This document shows, in pieces, positions 6,892 to 15,431 of a DNA stretch of 36,159 bases. Numbering within the stretch: position 1 is the stretch's first letter; every line of letters starts with the position of its first letter. Source of the stretch: a bacterium (GTDB lineage: Bacteria > Pseudomonadota > Gammaproteobacteria > Burkholderiales > Burkholderiaceae_C); NCBI GenBank assembly GCA_030824555.1, contig JAVBXK010000102.1, forward strand, positions 1 through 36,159, given 5' to 3'. The notes under the pieces are model-generated. The model was given only the letters and a program-made list of their open reading frames with translations. It had not been told where the DNA came from and made no database searches. The position numbers were made by a program, and so were the translations under genes.

Positions 6892-8481
6892 TCAGGTCAG
6901 TGATGGCCGCTCAAACCAGTCTGCTACGGCCCCGTGTTGCACGCTTGTGAGGTGCAGGCCTAGTTTGGAGCGGCGCCACAGCACATCATCAGCGCAGCGG
7001 GCCCACTCCTCTCGCACCATGTAACGCAGCTCGGCCTCGAACAGGCCTGGGGCCACTTCTGGCCCCAGGCCTGCCAGATCGGTGGCATTGCCTAGCACGC
7101 GGTCGATGCGGCTGCCGTAGGCGCGGCACAGGCGGTGGGCCAATGCATCCGGCAGGAACGGGTAGCGGCTGCGGGCCACATCAACCAGCCGGGCAAAGTC
7201 GGTGTCGGGCTGTTGGGCCGGGCCAATCCAGGCGTGCAAATCGCCACCGGGCAAGTGGGCAGTGGCGGTCCAGGACGGGCGCGGTTGGCCCAGCATGTGG
7301 CCGACCAGGTCGGCCGCGTCTTCGGCCAGTTTGCGAAAGGTGGTGATCTTGCCGCCCCACACGCTCAGCAGCGGGGCTGCTTCGGTGTTGGGCTCCAGCA
7401 GGTAATCGCGCGTGACGGCTGAGGGGTCACCTGATTCATCGTCCAGTAGCGGGCGCACCCCGGCGTAGCGCCACACCACATCGGCCGGGGTGACGGGTTG
7501 TTTGAAGTAGCGGCTGGTCTGTTCGCACAGGTAGGCCACCTCGGCGTCGTCAACCTGCGCTGGGCCCGGTGTGTGCAGCCACGCATTGGGCAACTCGACA
7601 TCGGTGGTGCCGATGAGCGTGAACTCGCGCTCGAACGGTATGGCAAACGCGATGCGCTTGTCGGGGTTTTGGAAGATGTAGGCGTGGTCGTGCTCGAACA
7701 GCCGCCGCACCACGATGTGGCTGCCCTTTACCAGCCGCAGGTGCTGCGTGGCCAGCGCCTCGGTGCCCGCCGGGTGGGCGGCGTGGCGCAAAAAGTGGTC
7801 AGCCCACGGCCCGGCGGCGTTGACCAGTGCTCGCGCTTGCACAGTGCGCGCGCCTTGCGGCGTTTGCAGCGTGGCCGTCCAGCCGCTGGCGCTGCGTTGC
7901 ACGTGCGTGCAGGGGCTGCGTGTCAGCACGGTGGCGCCGCGTTCGCGGGCATCCAGCGCGTTCAGCAGCACCAGCCGGGCATCGTCCACCCAGCCGTCCG
8001 AGTATTCAAAGCCGTGTGTGTACTGGCCCTTCAGGGGGGGACCGATGGGTGAGTGGCGCAGGTCGATGCCGTTGGAGCCCGGCAACATCTCGCGGTGGGC
8101 CAGGTGGTCGTACAAAAACAGGCCCGCGCGAATCATCCACGCCGGGCGCATGGCGGGGTCGTGCGGCATCACGAAGCGCAGCGGCCACATGATGTGCGGG
8201 GCGCTTTTCAGCAGCACCTCGCGTTCCTGCAAGGCCTTGCGCACCAGCGCGAATTCGTAATGTTCCAGGTAGCGCAAGCCGCCGTGGATCAGCTTGGTTG
8301 ACGATGACGAGGTGTGCCCCGCCAGGTCGTCGCGCTCGCACAGCAGCACCTGCCAGCCCCGGCCCGCCAGGTCGCGCGCGATGCCCGCACCGTTGATGCC
8401 GCCGCCCACCACCAGCACATCAACCTGTGCGGGCACCGGGGCCGCGTGGGCGGGGAGGTGGGGGCTGGGTTCTGGCGGCAT
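6892..8481 (-). CDS. glpD: Aerobic glycerol-3-phosphate dehydrogenase
   Basis: A 529-residue FAD enzyme that oxidises glycerol-3-phosphate to dihydroxyacetone phosphate at the inner membrane and passes electrons to quinone. The dinucleotide-binding motif DVLVVGGGINGAGIARDLAG lies near residues 21-40, followed by SSSSTKLIHGGLRYLEHYEF and later IGTTDVELP and the RYAGVRPLLDD region. The C-terminal domain (from about residue 400) is complete. ATG 8481 was chosen because GGAG precedes it and the upstream in-frame extension is unlike the family. It is divergent from glpK (240 bp apart), so the two form a glycerol catabolic pair; glpF and glpR are not in the window. Confidence 0.95.
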   Translation of the reverse strand: MPPEPSPHLPAHAAPVPAQVDVLVVGGGINGAGIARDLAGRGWQVLLCERDDLAGHTSSSSTKLIHGGLRYLEHYEFALVRKALQEREVLLKSAPHIMWPLRFVMPHDPAMRPAWMIRAGLFLYDHLAHREMLPGSNGIDLRHSPIGPPLKGQYTHGFEYSDGWVDDARLVLLNALDARERGATVLTRSPCTHVQRSASGWTATLQTPQGARTVQARALVNAAGPWADHFLRHAAHPAGTEALATQHLRLVKGSHIVVRRLFEHDHAYIFQNPDKRIAFAIPFEREFTLIGTTDVELPNAWLHTPGPAQVDDAEVAYLCEQTSRYFKQPVTPADVVWRYAGVRPLLDDESGDPSAVTRDYLLEPNTEAAPLLSVWGGKITTFRKLAEDAADLVGHMLGQPRPSWTATAHLPGGDLHAWIGPAQQPDTDFARLVDVARSRYPFLPDALAHRLCRAYGSRIDRVLGNATDLAGLGPEVAPGLFEAELRYMVREEWARCADDVLWRRSKLGLHLTSVQHGAVADWFERPSLT

Positions 8482-8721
8482 GGCATGGCTCCGGCATGGG
8501 GTGCGCAGGCACAGGGGCTTGGCACGGTGGGGCTGACAGCCTGCCTGGCTGTGGGGGCGCAGGCTGCTGGCGGTTGTGCGCACATTGTGTGGGGTTTGTG
8601 TGTCATCTGCGCCAGAATCGGCGCAAATACCCCGGTGCCAGGTCTCGGCTGGCCTGTCAGCCGGCGCATGGGTTGGCTCATGAGCTGACTATCCCCCGGT
8701 GTGCCGTCAAAGGAGCGTTTC
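8482..8721. promoter_or_regulatory. Shared control region between divergent glpD and glpK
   Basis: 240 bp must hold both promoters. I see GGAG eight bases before glpD and AAAGGAG before glpK, but no convincing sigma-70 boxes and no GlpR-type operator that I can assign. The stretch around 8590-8640 carries TG-rich and GCGCC-N-GGCGC-like symmetry (CTGCGCCAGAATCGGCGCAA) that could bind a regulator. That is a guess. Confidence 0.35.
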
Positions 8722-10275
8722 ATGACCTACCTGCTTGCCCTGGACCAGGGCACTTCCAGCTCGCGCAGCATCGTGTTCGACGGCCTGGGCAACGTGGTGG
8801 CCATGGCGCAGCGCGAGTTTCGGCAAATCTTCCCGCAGCCGGGCTGGGTCGAGCACGACCCGCAAGACATCTGGGCCACGCAACTGGCCACCGCGCGCGA
8901 GGTGCTGGCCCGTGCCGGGCTGGCCGCTGGCGACATCCACGCACTGGGCATCACCAACCAGCGCGAAACCACCGTGCTGTGGCACCGCACCACGGGGCAG
9001 CCGGTGCACCACGCCATCGTCTGGCAAGACCGCCGCACCGAGCCCACTTGCGCCCGCCTGCGGGCCGATGGGCTGGCACCGCTGGTGCAGGCCAAAACCG
9101 GGCTGGTGATCGACCCCTATTTTTCGGGCACCAAGCTGAAGTGGCTGCTCGACAACGTGCCCGGCGCGCGGGCGCAAGCCCGCCGTGGCGAGCTGGCGTT
9201 CGGCACCGTCGACACCTGGCTGATGTGGCAACTGACCGGTGGCCGCGTGCACGCCACCGACGTGACCAACGCCTCTCGCACGCTGCTGTTCAACATCCAC
9301 ACCCACCAGTGGGATGCCGAGCTGCTGGCGCTGCTGGACATCCCGACCGAGGTGCTGCCGCAGGTGCACGCGTCGTCACACGCCTACGGCCAGGCCGATG
9401 CCGCCCATCTGGGTGCGGCCATCACCATCGGTGGCGTGGCGGGCGACCAGCAAAGTGCGCTGTTCGGGCAGGCGTGTTTCGACGCGGGCATGGCCAAAAA
9501 CACCTATGGCACGGGCTGCTTCATGCTCATGCACACGGGCGGGCAGTGCCAGACGTCGGGCAACGGTTTGATTGCCACCCGGGCGGCGCAGGTGGGCACG
9601 TCGGCCGCCAGGGTGCCTGACGATGGGGCGCACCGCCATGGCGGTTTGGGTGCTGCCGAGGGTGCGCAATACGCGTTGGAAGGCAGCGTGTTCATCGGCG
9701 GGGCCGTGGTGCAGTGGCTGCGCGACGGTCTGCACGCCATCCAAGGCAGTGGCGAGGTGCAGGCACTGGCCGAGAGCGTGCCCGACGCGGGAGGCGTGAT
9801 GTTTGTCCCCGCGTTCACCGGGCTGGGCGCGCCGTATTGGGATGCGGACGCACGCGGCGCCATCGTGGGCCTCACACGCGGCAGCACCGTGGCGCACATT
9901 GCCCGCGCGGCGCTGGAAAGCATTGCCTACCAAAGCGCCGCGCTGTTGCAGGCCATGAGCCGCGATGCGGTGGCCGCAGGTGGTGCAGCCGTGTCAGAGC
10001 TGCGGGTGGACGGTGGGGCCTGCGTCAATGACCTGTTGATGCAGTTCCAGGCCGACCTGCTGGGCATACCGGTGGTGCGACCCAAGGTCATTGAAACCAC
10101 TGCCCTGGGTGCCGCCTACTTGGCGGGCCTGAGCACCGGCGTGTATGCCAGCACCGCTGAGCTGCACCAGCACTGGCAGACCGACCGCGTGTTCCACCCC
10201 ACGCTGTCGCGTGAGCTCGCGCAAGACCTCATGGCCCGCTGGGACAGGGCTGTGCGCCAGACTACCGCGCACTGA
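8722..10275 (+). CDS. glpK: Glycerol kinase
   Basis: A 517-residue FGGY-family kinase that phosphorylates glycerol to glycerol-3-phosphate, the substrate of the neighbouring glpD product. It opens with the phosphate-binding motif [16 protein letters not shown] and contains the [23 protein letters not shown] and IVWQDRRT blocks. [14 protein letters not shown] lies near residue 370 and [20 protein letters not shown] near 440. ATG 8722 has AAAGGAG seven bases upstream. Between [11 protein letters not shown] and GAQYALEG there is an extra loop of about 15 residues ([16 protein letters not shown]) compared with the E. coli enzyme as I remember it; it sits at a surface turn and is probably harmless. 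Identity is secure. Confidence 0.96.
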   Translation: MTYLLALDQGTSSSRSIVFDGLGNVVAMAQREFRQIFPQPGWVEHDPQDIWATQLATAREVLARAGLAAGDIHALGITNQRETTVLWHRTTGQPVHHAIVWQDRRTEPTCARLRADGLAPLVQAKTGLVIDPYFSGTKLKWLLDNVPGARAQARRGELAFGTVDTWLMWQLTGGRVHATDVTNASRTLLFNIHTHQWDAELLALLDIPTEVLPQVHASSHAYGQADAAHLGAAITIGGVAGDQQSALFGQACFDAGMAKNTYGTGCFMLMHTGGQCQTSGNGLIATRAAQVGTSAARVPDDGAHRHGGLGAAEGAQYALEGSVFIGGAVVQWLRDGLHAIQGSGEVQALAESVPDAGGVMFVPAFTGLGAPYWDADARGAIVGLTRGSTVAHIARAALESIAYQSAALLQAMSRDAVAAGGAAVSELRVDGGACVNDLLMQFQADLLGIPVVRPKVIETTALGAAYLAGLSTGVYASTAELHQHWQTDRVFHPTLSRELAQDLMARWDRAVRQTTAH

Positions 10276-10321
10276 GCGCCTGCCGTGCCCCACGCGCCTT
10301 TTTGCCTTGGTTGTGAAAATG

Positions 10322-10371
10322 CGTAGCAAACAATTGAACGCAGTAAAACGGCAGAGGCTGTTTTTGTTTAA
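10322..10371 (-). repeat. Dispersed AT-rich repeat, copy A
   Basis: On the minus strand it reads GCCTCTGCCGTTTTACTG at the core, then TTCAATTGTTTGCTACG. It shares the GCCTCT..CCG core and the TTTGCTA end with copies at 13892-13954, 20571-20626 and 32164-32226. Base composition differs sharply from the flanking genes. Confidence 0.5.
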
Positions 10372-10383
10372 ATTCCTAAACAA

Positions 10384-10412
10384 ATAGCAAACTATTCAAT
10401 TCAATCAAGCGG
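10384..10412 (-). repeat. Dispersed repeat, partial copy B, inverted match to copy C
   Basis: ATAGCAAACTATTCAATT at 10384-10401 is an exact 18-bp inverse of 13936-13953. The repeat then runs into AGCGG, directly against the Shine-Dalgarno of the ABC gene at 10421. It is next to copy A in the same orientation but lacks the GCCTCT part. Confidence 0.55.
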
Positions 10413-10420
10413 AGAGCGTC

Positions 10421-11089
10421 ATTTTTATTCTCAATGCAACCGGGCTGACCAAACATTTTGCCGGGCAACCCCTGTTTGCCGGGGTCAACCTGCAAGTGGG
10501 GCCGGGCGAGGTGGTGGCCGTGCTGGGCGAGTCGGGTGTGGGCAAGTCCACCCTGCTCAACGCACTGGCCGGGCTGGAGCCGCTGGAAACGGGCGTGGTG
10601 AGCGTGCAAGGCACCGTGGTGTCAGCGTTGAGCGAGGGCGATTGCGCCCACTGGCGGCGTGCGCACCTGGGCTTCGTGTTCCAGGCCTTCCATGTGCTGC
10701 CGCACCTGAACGTGGCGGCGAACGTGGCTCTGCCCCTGTTGCTGACCGGCCAGCCTGACGATGGCCGCGTGGCCGACATGCTTGACCGCGTGGGCCTGGG
10801 CGGCTTTGGCCCGCGCGAGCCCCGCACGCTGTCGGGCGGACAGTTGCAGCGCGTGGCGCTGGCCCGTGCGCTGGTGCACCGCCCGCTGCTGGTGCTGGCC
10901 GACGAGCCCACCGGCAACCTCGATGCCGCCACCGGCGAACGCATCATCCACGTGCTGACCACCGAGGCCCGCACCCAGGGCGCGGCGCTGATCATGGTGA
11001 CGCACTCGGCCGCAGCAGCGGCAGCGGCCGACCGGGTGCTGCGCCTCACCCCCACCGGGTTGCACGCGGTGGACGAGGCCGGCGCGTGA
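10421..11089 (+). CDS. ABC transporter ATPase (LolD/MacB type), probable ATT start
   Basis: This subunit drives the FtsX-type permease encoded next. Walker A GESGVGKST is at residues 36-44 from the proposed start, with Q-loop FVFQAFHVLPHLNV, signature LSGGQLQRVALARAL, Walker [13 protein letters not shown] and H-loop MVTHS: all intact. The conserved N-terminal strand ILNATGLTKHF..PLFAGVNLQV is encoded from 10421, but the frame holds no ATG, GTG or TTG between the stop at 10385 and the GTG at 10496. GGAG at 10411-10414 lies six bases before ATT 10421, so an ATT start as in infC is the best reading. Starting at GTG 10496 would remove the A-loop strand. The stop overlaps the permease GTG (GTGA). 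Function is secure; the start is the odd point. Confidence 0.8.
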   Translation: MFILNATGLTKHFAGQPLFAGVNLQVGPGEVVAVLGESGVGKSTLLNALAGLEPLETGVVSVQGTVVSALSEGDCAHWRRAHLGFVFQAFHVLPHLNVAANVALPLLLTGQPDDGRVADMLDRVGLGGFGPREPRTLSGGQLQRVALARALVHRPLLVLADEPTGNLDAATGERIIHVLTTEARTQGAALIMVTHSAAAAAAADRVLRLTPTGLHAVDEAGA

Positions 11090-13884
11090 CGGCGGTCAGC
11101 CCGCTGAAGCTGCTGGTCACGCTGGCCCGCCAGATGGTGTGGGCCGAGTGGCGGGCGCACCCCTGGCGGCAGCTGGCTGCTGTGCTGGCTGTGGCGCTGG
11201 GGGTGGCCTTGGGCTTGTCGGTGCACCTCATCAACGAAGCGGCGCTGACCGAGTTCGGCGCAGCCGCCCGCTCGGCCAACGGCCAACCCGATGCCTCGTT
11301 GCGCTGCGCCCCCGCGTGTGCCGACACCCTGTTCGACCTGCTGGCCACCCAGTCCGGCGTGGCCAGCGCCCACCCCATGGTGGCGCACAGCACACAAGCC
11401 GTGGCCGCGTCTGGCCAACGTGTGGCGCTGGCGATGCTGGGGGTAGATGGCCTGAGTGTGGCCGCAGTGGCCCCTGACCTCATGCCCCGCGCCGCAGCTG
11501 ACCAACCCCGGCTGGCGCTGCTGATGCCGGGCAACGTGTTTCTGAACGCCACGGCGCAAACCCAGCTGGGCCTGGCCGTGGGCGACGAATTGCGCGTGCA
11601 GCAGGGCTCCAGCTGGGTCAGCTGGCGCGTGGCGGGTCAGGTGGCCGCAGGCGGTGCGGCGCTGGCCGTGGTGGACATCGCAGCCGCGCAGCAGCGGCTG
11701 GGCTGGCTGGGGCAATTGCAGCGGGTGGACCTGCGCTTGCAACCCGGCATCCATCTGGCCGACGTGCAAGCCGGACTGGCCCCGCTGCTGGCGCAAGCCC
11801 ACCCCGCTGCGCAATGGCATTCGGCGCAGGACGACGAGCAGGCGCTGTCAGCCCTGTCGCGCGCGTACCGCGTCAACCTGACCGTGCTGGCGCTGGTGGC
11901 CTTGTTCGTGGGTACGTTCCTGGTGTTTTCGGTCATGGCGCTGTCGGTGGCGCAACGCACGCCGCAGCTGGCCCTGCTGGGTGTGCTGGGCCTGTCGGCG
12001 CAAGAGCGGCGCTGGCTGGTGCTGGCCGAAAGCCTGGCCACCGGCTTGGGCGGCGCTGCCTTGGGCACGGCGCTGGGCGTGGGCCTCAGTTGGGCCGCGC
12101 TGCGCTGGCTGGCGGGCGATTTGGGTGGGGGCTACTTTGCAGGCGTGTCGCCCAGCCTCAGCCTCAGCTGGCCACCCCTGCTGGCCTTTGCCACGCTGGG
12201 TGTGGCCGCAGCCGCCGTGGGCGGGTGGATGCCCGCCTTGCGCGCCCAAAGCCTGGCCCCGGCCCAGGCGCTGAAGGGCATGGGCGGTGGCGCGCACACC
12301 CGCCCCTGGCCCAAACTGACCGCGCCCGCACTGCTGGCATTGGGTGCAGCGTTGGCGCTGTTGCCGCCTTGGCAAGGTTTGCCGCTGGGGGCCTATGCCT
12401 CGGTCGGTTGCCTGCTGCTGGGTGGCATGGCCGGTGTGCCGTGGGCGGTGCAGGCGGTGGTGGCCAGCGGCCGGCGCGGGTTTGACCGCGTGGTGGCCCG
12501 TGGCCAAGCCCGCTGGGTGCCTGGCTGGCTGGCCCTGCACCGCGCCAGCCACGACCGCCAGGAAGCCACCGTGGCCGTGGCCGGTGTGGTGGCCAGCCTC
12601 AGCCTGGCGGTGGCGCTGACCGTCATGGTCAGCAGCTTTCGCGACAGCGTCACGCAGTGGCTCGACCAGGTGCTGCCCGCCGACCTGTACGTGCGCAGTG
12701 CCACCCGCAGCACCACGGCAGATGGGGCTTACCTGGATGCCACCCTGCAAGCCCGCGCCGCCAGTCTGCCTGGCGTGGCACGCGTGGAGCCCCAGCGCCT
12801 GCGCAGCCTGTCGCTCAGCCCCGGCCGCCCCCCTGTCACGCTGGTGGCCCGCCCGTTGACCGACCCGACGCACCAACTGCCGTTGGTGGCGGGCATGCCC
12901 GTGTGGACACCGCAGCCCGTGTCACCCACCGGCCGCACAGATCCACCCGGGCACATCGGTTCGCCCGTTTCGATCAGTCCGGCGGCCCCTCTGCGCGTGT
13001 GGGTGACCGAAGCCATGGTGGCCCTGCACGGCGCACACCCCGGTGTCCGCCTGGTGCTGCCGCTGGGCCCCAACGCACGCACCGAGGCGGTGGTGGCCGG
13101 TGTGTGGCGCGACTACGCCCGCCAGTTTGGCGCCATTGCCATCGACCTGGCCGACTACCAGCGCCTGAGCGGCGACCTGCGCGTGAACGACCTGGCGCTG
13201 TGGCTGGTCCCCGGCGCGTCGGCCGATGCCGTCATGGCTGGTCTGCGCAGCGCCGCCGCAGACAGCTCCGTGGCAGGTCGCACTTTGCAACCGGGTCGCA
13301 CATCGGCGAGCGATTCCGCCACAAGCCATACGCCACCAGACAGCCCCGAGGCCGGAGGCAGTCAAGCCGACCGCACGCAAGCAGGCAACACACCTGGCAA
13401 CGGTGCCACCGAAGGCGTGCTGGAATTTGCCCAGCCAGGGCAGATCCGCGCGCAGTCACTGCGCATTTTTGACCGCAGTTTTGCCGTCACCCACTACCTG
13501 CAGGCGCTGGCCATGGGGATTGGGTTGTTCGGCATTGCCGCCAGCTTTTCGGCACAGGTGCTGGCGCGGCGGCGCGAGTTCGGGCTGCTGTCGCACCTGG
13601 GGTTCACACGCCAGCAAGTGGTGGCCACGGTGGCGGGTGAGGGCGTGGCCTGGACGGCAGCCGGTGCCTTGCTGGGCCTGGCGCTGGGGCTGGCCGTGGC
13701 GGTGGTGCTGGTGCACGTGGTCAACCCGCAAAGCTTTCACTGGACCATGTCGCTGTCATTGCCCTGGGCGCGGCTGGGCCTGCTGTGCGCAGCCGTGGTG
13801 CTGGCCGGTGGGCTGACCACCGCATGGGCGGCCAGACGGGCTGCGTCGGTACAGGCGGTGCGGGCGGTGAAGGAAGACTGGTGA
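11086..13884 (+). CDS. Large FtsX-type ABC permease (two FtsX domains)
   Basis: A 932-residue inner-membrane permease, translationally coupled to the ATPase by a 4-nt overlap with GTG start. There is one hydrophobic segment near residues 30-45, a first FtsX group around 265-400 (VNLTVLALVALFVGTFLVFS onward), several more segments to about 520, a long periplasmic region, and a last FtsX group from about 800 to the C-terminus (LQALAMGIGLFGIAASF, ALLGLALGLAVAVVLVHVV). That gives about ten membrane spans, the YbbP-like double layout. Two low-complexity insertions, about residues 608-635 and 725-780 (Ser/Thr/Gly/Pro-rich), interrupt the periplasmic part. With the following AttH-like gene it resembles the AttEFGH-type cluster. 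Cargo is unknown; export or extraction of an envelope lipid or lipoprotein is plausible. Confidence 0.85.
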   Translation: MTAVSPLKLLVTLARQMVWAEWRAHPWRQLAAVLAVALGVALGLSVHLINEAALTEFGAAARSANGQPDASLRCAPACADTLFDLLATQSGVASAHPMVAHSTQAVAASGQRVALAMLGVDGLSVAAVAPDLMPRAAADQPRLALLMPGNVFLNATAQTQLGLAVGDELRVQQGSSWVSWRVAGQVAAGGAALAVVDIAAAQQRLGWLGQLQRVDLRLQPGIHLADVQAGLAPLLAQAHPAAQWHSAQDDEQALSALSRAYRVNLTVLALVALFVGTFLVFSVMALSVAQRTPQLALLGVLGLSAQERRWLVLAESLATGLGGAALGTALGVGLSWAALRWLAGDLGGGYFAGVSPSLSLSWPPLLAFATLGVAAAAVGGWMPALRAQSLAPAQALKGMGGGAHTRPWPKLTAPALLALGAALALLPPWQGLPLGAYASVGCLLLGGMAGVPWAVQAVVASGRRGFDRVVARGQARWVPGWLALHRASHDRQEATVAVAGVVASLSLAVALTVMVSSFRDSVTQWLDQVLPADLYVRSATRSTTADGAYLDATLQARAASLPGVARVEPQRLRSLSLSPGRPPVTLVARPLTDPTHQLPLVAGMPVWTPQPVSPTGRTDPPGHIGSPVSISPAAPLRVWVTEAMVALHGAHPGVRLVLPLGPNARTEAVVAGVWRDYARQFGAIAIDLADYQRLSGDLRVNDLALWLVPGASADAVMAGLRSAAADSSVAGRTLQPGRTSASDSATSHTPPDSPEAGGSQADRTQAGNTPGNGATEGVLEFAQPGQIRAQSLRIFDRSFAVTHYLQALAMGIGLFGIAASFSAQVLARRREFGLLSHLGFTRQQVVATVAGEGVAWTAAGALLGLALGLAVAVVLVHVVNPQSFHWTMSLSLPWARLGLLCAAVVLAGGLTTAWAARRAASVQAVRAVKEDW

Positions 13885-13891
13885 CGGTGGT

Positions 13892-13954
13892 AGCAAAAGA
13901 AATTTCATGAAAAATATGCCTCTACCGCTTTATTCAATTGAATAGTTTGCTATG
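13892..13954 (+). repeat. Dispersed AT-rich repeat, copy C
   Basis: Core GCCTCTACCGCTT at 13918-13930, then TATTCAATTGAATAG and TTTGCTAT ending at 13953. It fills the 67-bp gap between the permease and attH-like genes, and its last bases contain the downstream ATG. It is an inverted partner of copies A and B. Confidence 0.6.
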
Positions 13955-15400
13955 CCTGAATTGTCCAAAACAACCCTGCTGAACCGCCGCCAGTTGATGT
14001 GGTGCAGCGCGTCGCCTTGGCTGGCGCTGCCGTTTCAGGCTGCTGTTGCGCAGGCCTCCTTGGCCGAGAGCGGGGCGGGTGCAGCTGTGGTGCCGAATGC
14101 AGCGGCGAAATCGGGCGCAGCCGCGCAGCCGGACGCCACTGCGATGCGGGGCGCAGTGGCGCAACAGGGCGCAACGGTGCGGCCCGGCATGCGCCTGGCC
14201 TTCCCGCGCGACCACGGTGCGCACCCTGGGTTTCGCACCGAATGGTGGTACGCCACCGGCAGCCTGCACACGCAGGACGGCCAGGCACTGGGCTTTCAGC
14301 TCACGTTCTTTCGCACCCGAACCGACGTGGCTGATGGGGATTGGGTCCATGCAGGGGTGGCGCATGGGCAAGACCTGGGCCAAGTTCACGCACAAGCACA
14401 GGGACAAATGCAAGGGCAAGGGCGTTCTGGCGGAGCAGGGCAACCACCACCAAGCCGCTTCGCGCCCCGTCAATTGCTGCTGGCCCACGCGGCGCTGACC
14501 GATGTGGCCGCTGGCCAGTTGTGGCACGGCCAGCGCATTGCCCGCTGGAACGGCGACCCCGCCGCACGCCCCACGTTCGCGGCACTGGCCGACACGCATA
14601 TCCGCTTGGCTGACTGGGCCTTGCAACGCCACGCGCTGCCCGGTGGCCACAGCCGCTACACCGCCACGCTGGGCGATGCCGACGTGGCTTACCAGCTTGA
14701 GCTGACCACCACCCAGCCGATGCTGCTGCAAGGCCAGGCGGGCTACTCGCGCAAAGGCCCCGACGCGGCGCACGCCAGCCACTACTACAGCCAGCCGCAA
14801 CTGGCCGTCAGCGGCACGGTGCAGCGCAAAGGGCGCACACAAACCGTGACGGGCACCGCCTGGCTGGATCACGAATGGAGCGAAACCCTGATGCCCGCCG
14901 ACGCTGTGGGCTGGGACTGGATCGGCATGAACCTGCACAACGGCGCGGCCCTCACCGCCTTCCGTCTGCGCCGGGCCGATGGCACGGCGGTGTGGGCTGG
15001 CGGCAGCTGGCGCGCCGGGCCACAGACTGCTGCCGTACCCGTTGCCCCATCCAAGGCCACAGCTACCGTTTCGACCGCAGCGTCACCCCATGCCTTACCC
15101 GCCGCATCCACGGCAGCACAGACGTTCGGGCCCAACGAAGTGGTGTGGCAGCCCCTGGCATGGTGGGTCAGCCCGCTGTCGGGCGCGCGCTACCCGGTGC
15201 GCTGGGCCGTGGTCACCCCGGCGGGCCGTTTCGAGGTGCACGCCCAGGTCGATGCCCAGGAGCTGGACAGCCGCGCCACCACAGGGGCCATCTACTGGGA
15301 GGGCTTGAGCGACCTCGTCTACCCCGCCACCGGCCAGCGTGTGGGGCAGGGTTATTTGGAAATGACGGGGTATGCGCAGCGGCTGGTGCTGGGGCCGTGA
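13952..15400 (+). CDS. AttH/CrtC-like lipocalin-fold protein, Tat-exported
   Basis: A 482-residue protein of the AttH / carotenoid 1,2-hydratase superfamily (two lipocalin-like domains). The twin-arginine signal is residues 11-34 (NRRQLMW, hydrophobic core, AVAQA), so it should be exported folded. Family blocks are FRTEWWYATGSL near residue 92, GFQLTFFR near 113, HYYSQPQLAVSGTV near 275, GTAWLDHEWSE near 303 and WDWIGMNLHNG near 324. Two low-complexity insertions (Gln/Gly-rich near 145-170, Ala/Thr-rich near 362-390) lie between blocks. It follows an ABC ATPase and FtsX permease, the usual context of this family, and is probably a periplasmic partner; carotenoid synthesis is unlikely because no crt gene is near. 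The start ATG lies in the dispersed repeat and lacks a Shine-Dalgarno sequence. Confidence 0.82.
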   Translation: MPELSKTTLLNRRQLMWCSASPWLALPFQAAVAQASLAESGAGAAVVPNAAAKSGAAAQPDATAMRGAVAQQGATVRPGMRLAFPRDHGAHPGFRTEWWYATGSLHTQDGQALGFQLTFFRTRTDVADGDWVHAGVAHGQDLGQVHAQAQGQMQGQGRSGGAGQPPPSRFAPRQLLLAHAALTDVAAGQLWHGQRIARWNGDPAARPTFAALADTHIRLADWALQRHALPGGHSRYTATLGDADVAYQLELTTTQPMLLQGQAGYSRKGPDAAHASHYYSQPQLAVSGTVQRKGRTQTVTGTAWLDHEWSETLMPADAVGWDWIGMNLHNGAALTAFRLRRADGTAVWAGGSWRAGPQTAAVPVAPSKATATVSTAASPHALPAASTAAQTFGPNEVVWQPLAWWVSPLSGARYPVRWAVVTPAGRFEVHAQVDAQELDSRATTGAIYWEGLSDLVYPATGQRVGQGYLEMTGYAQRLVLGP

Positions 15401-15431
15401 TTGACCGCAACCCATTGCCGCAGGTCACCTG

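Noticed and set aside
11848-12876. 342-codon minus-strand open frame inside the FtsX-type permease gene
   Set aside because: Low-complexity Gln/Arg/His/Gly composition, no domain, fully overlapped by a coherent membrane protein.
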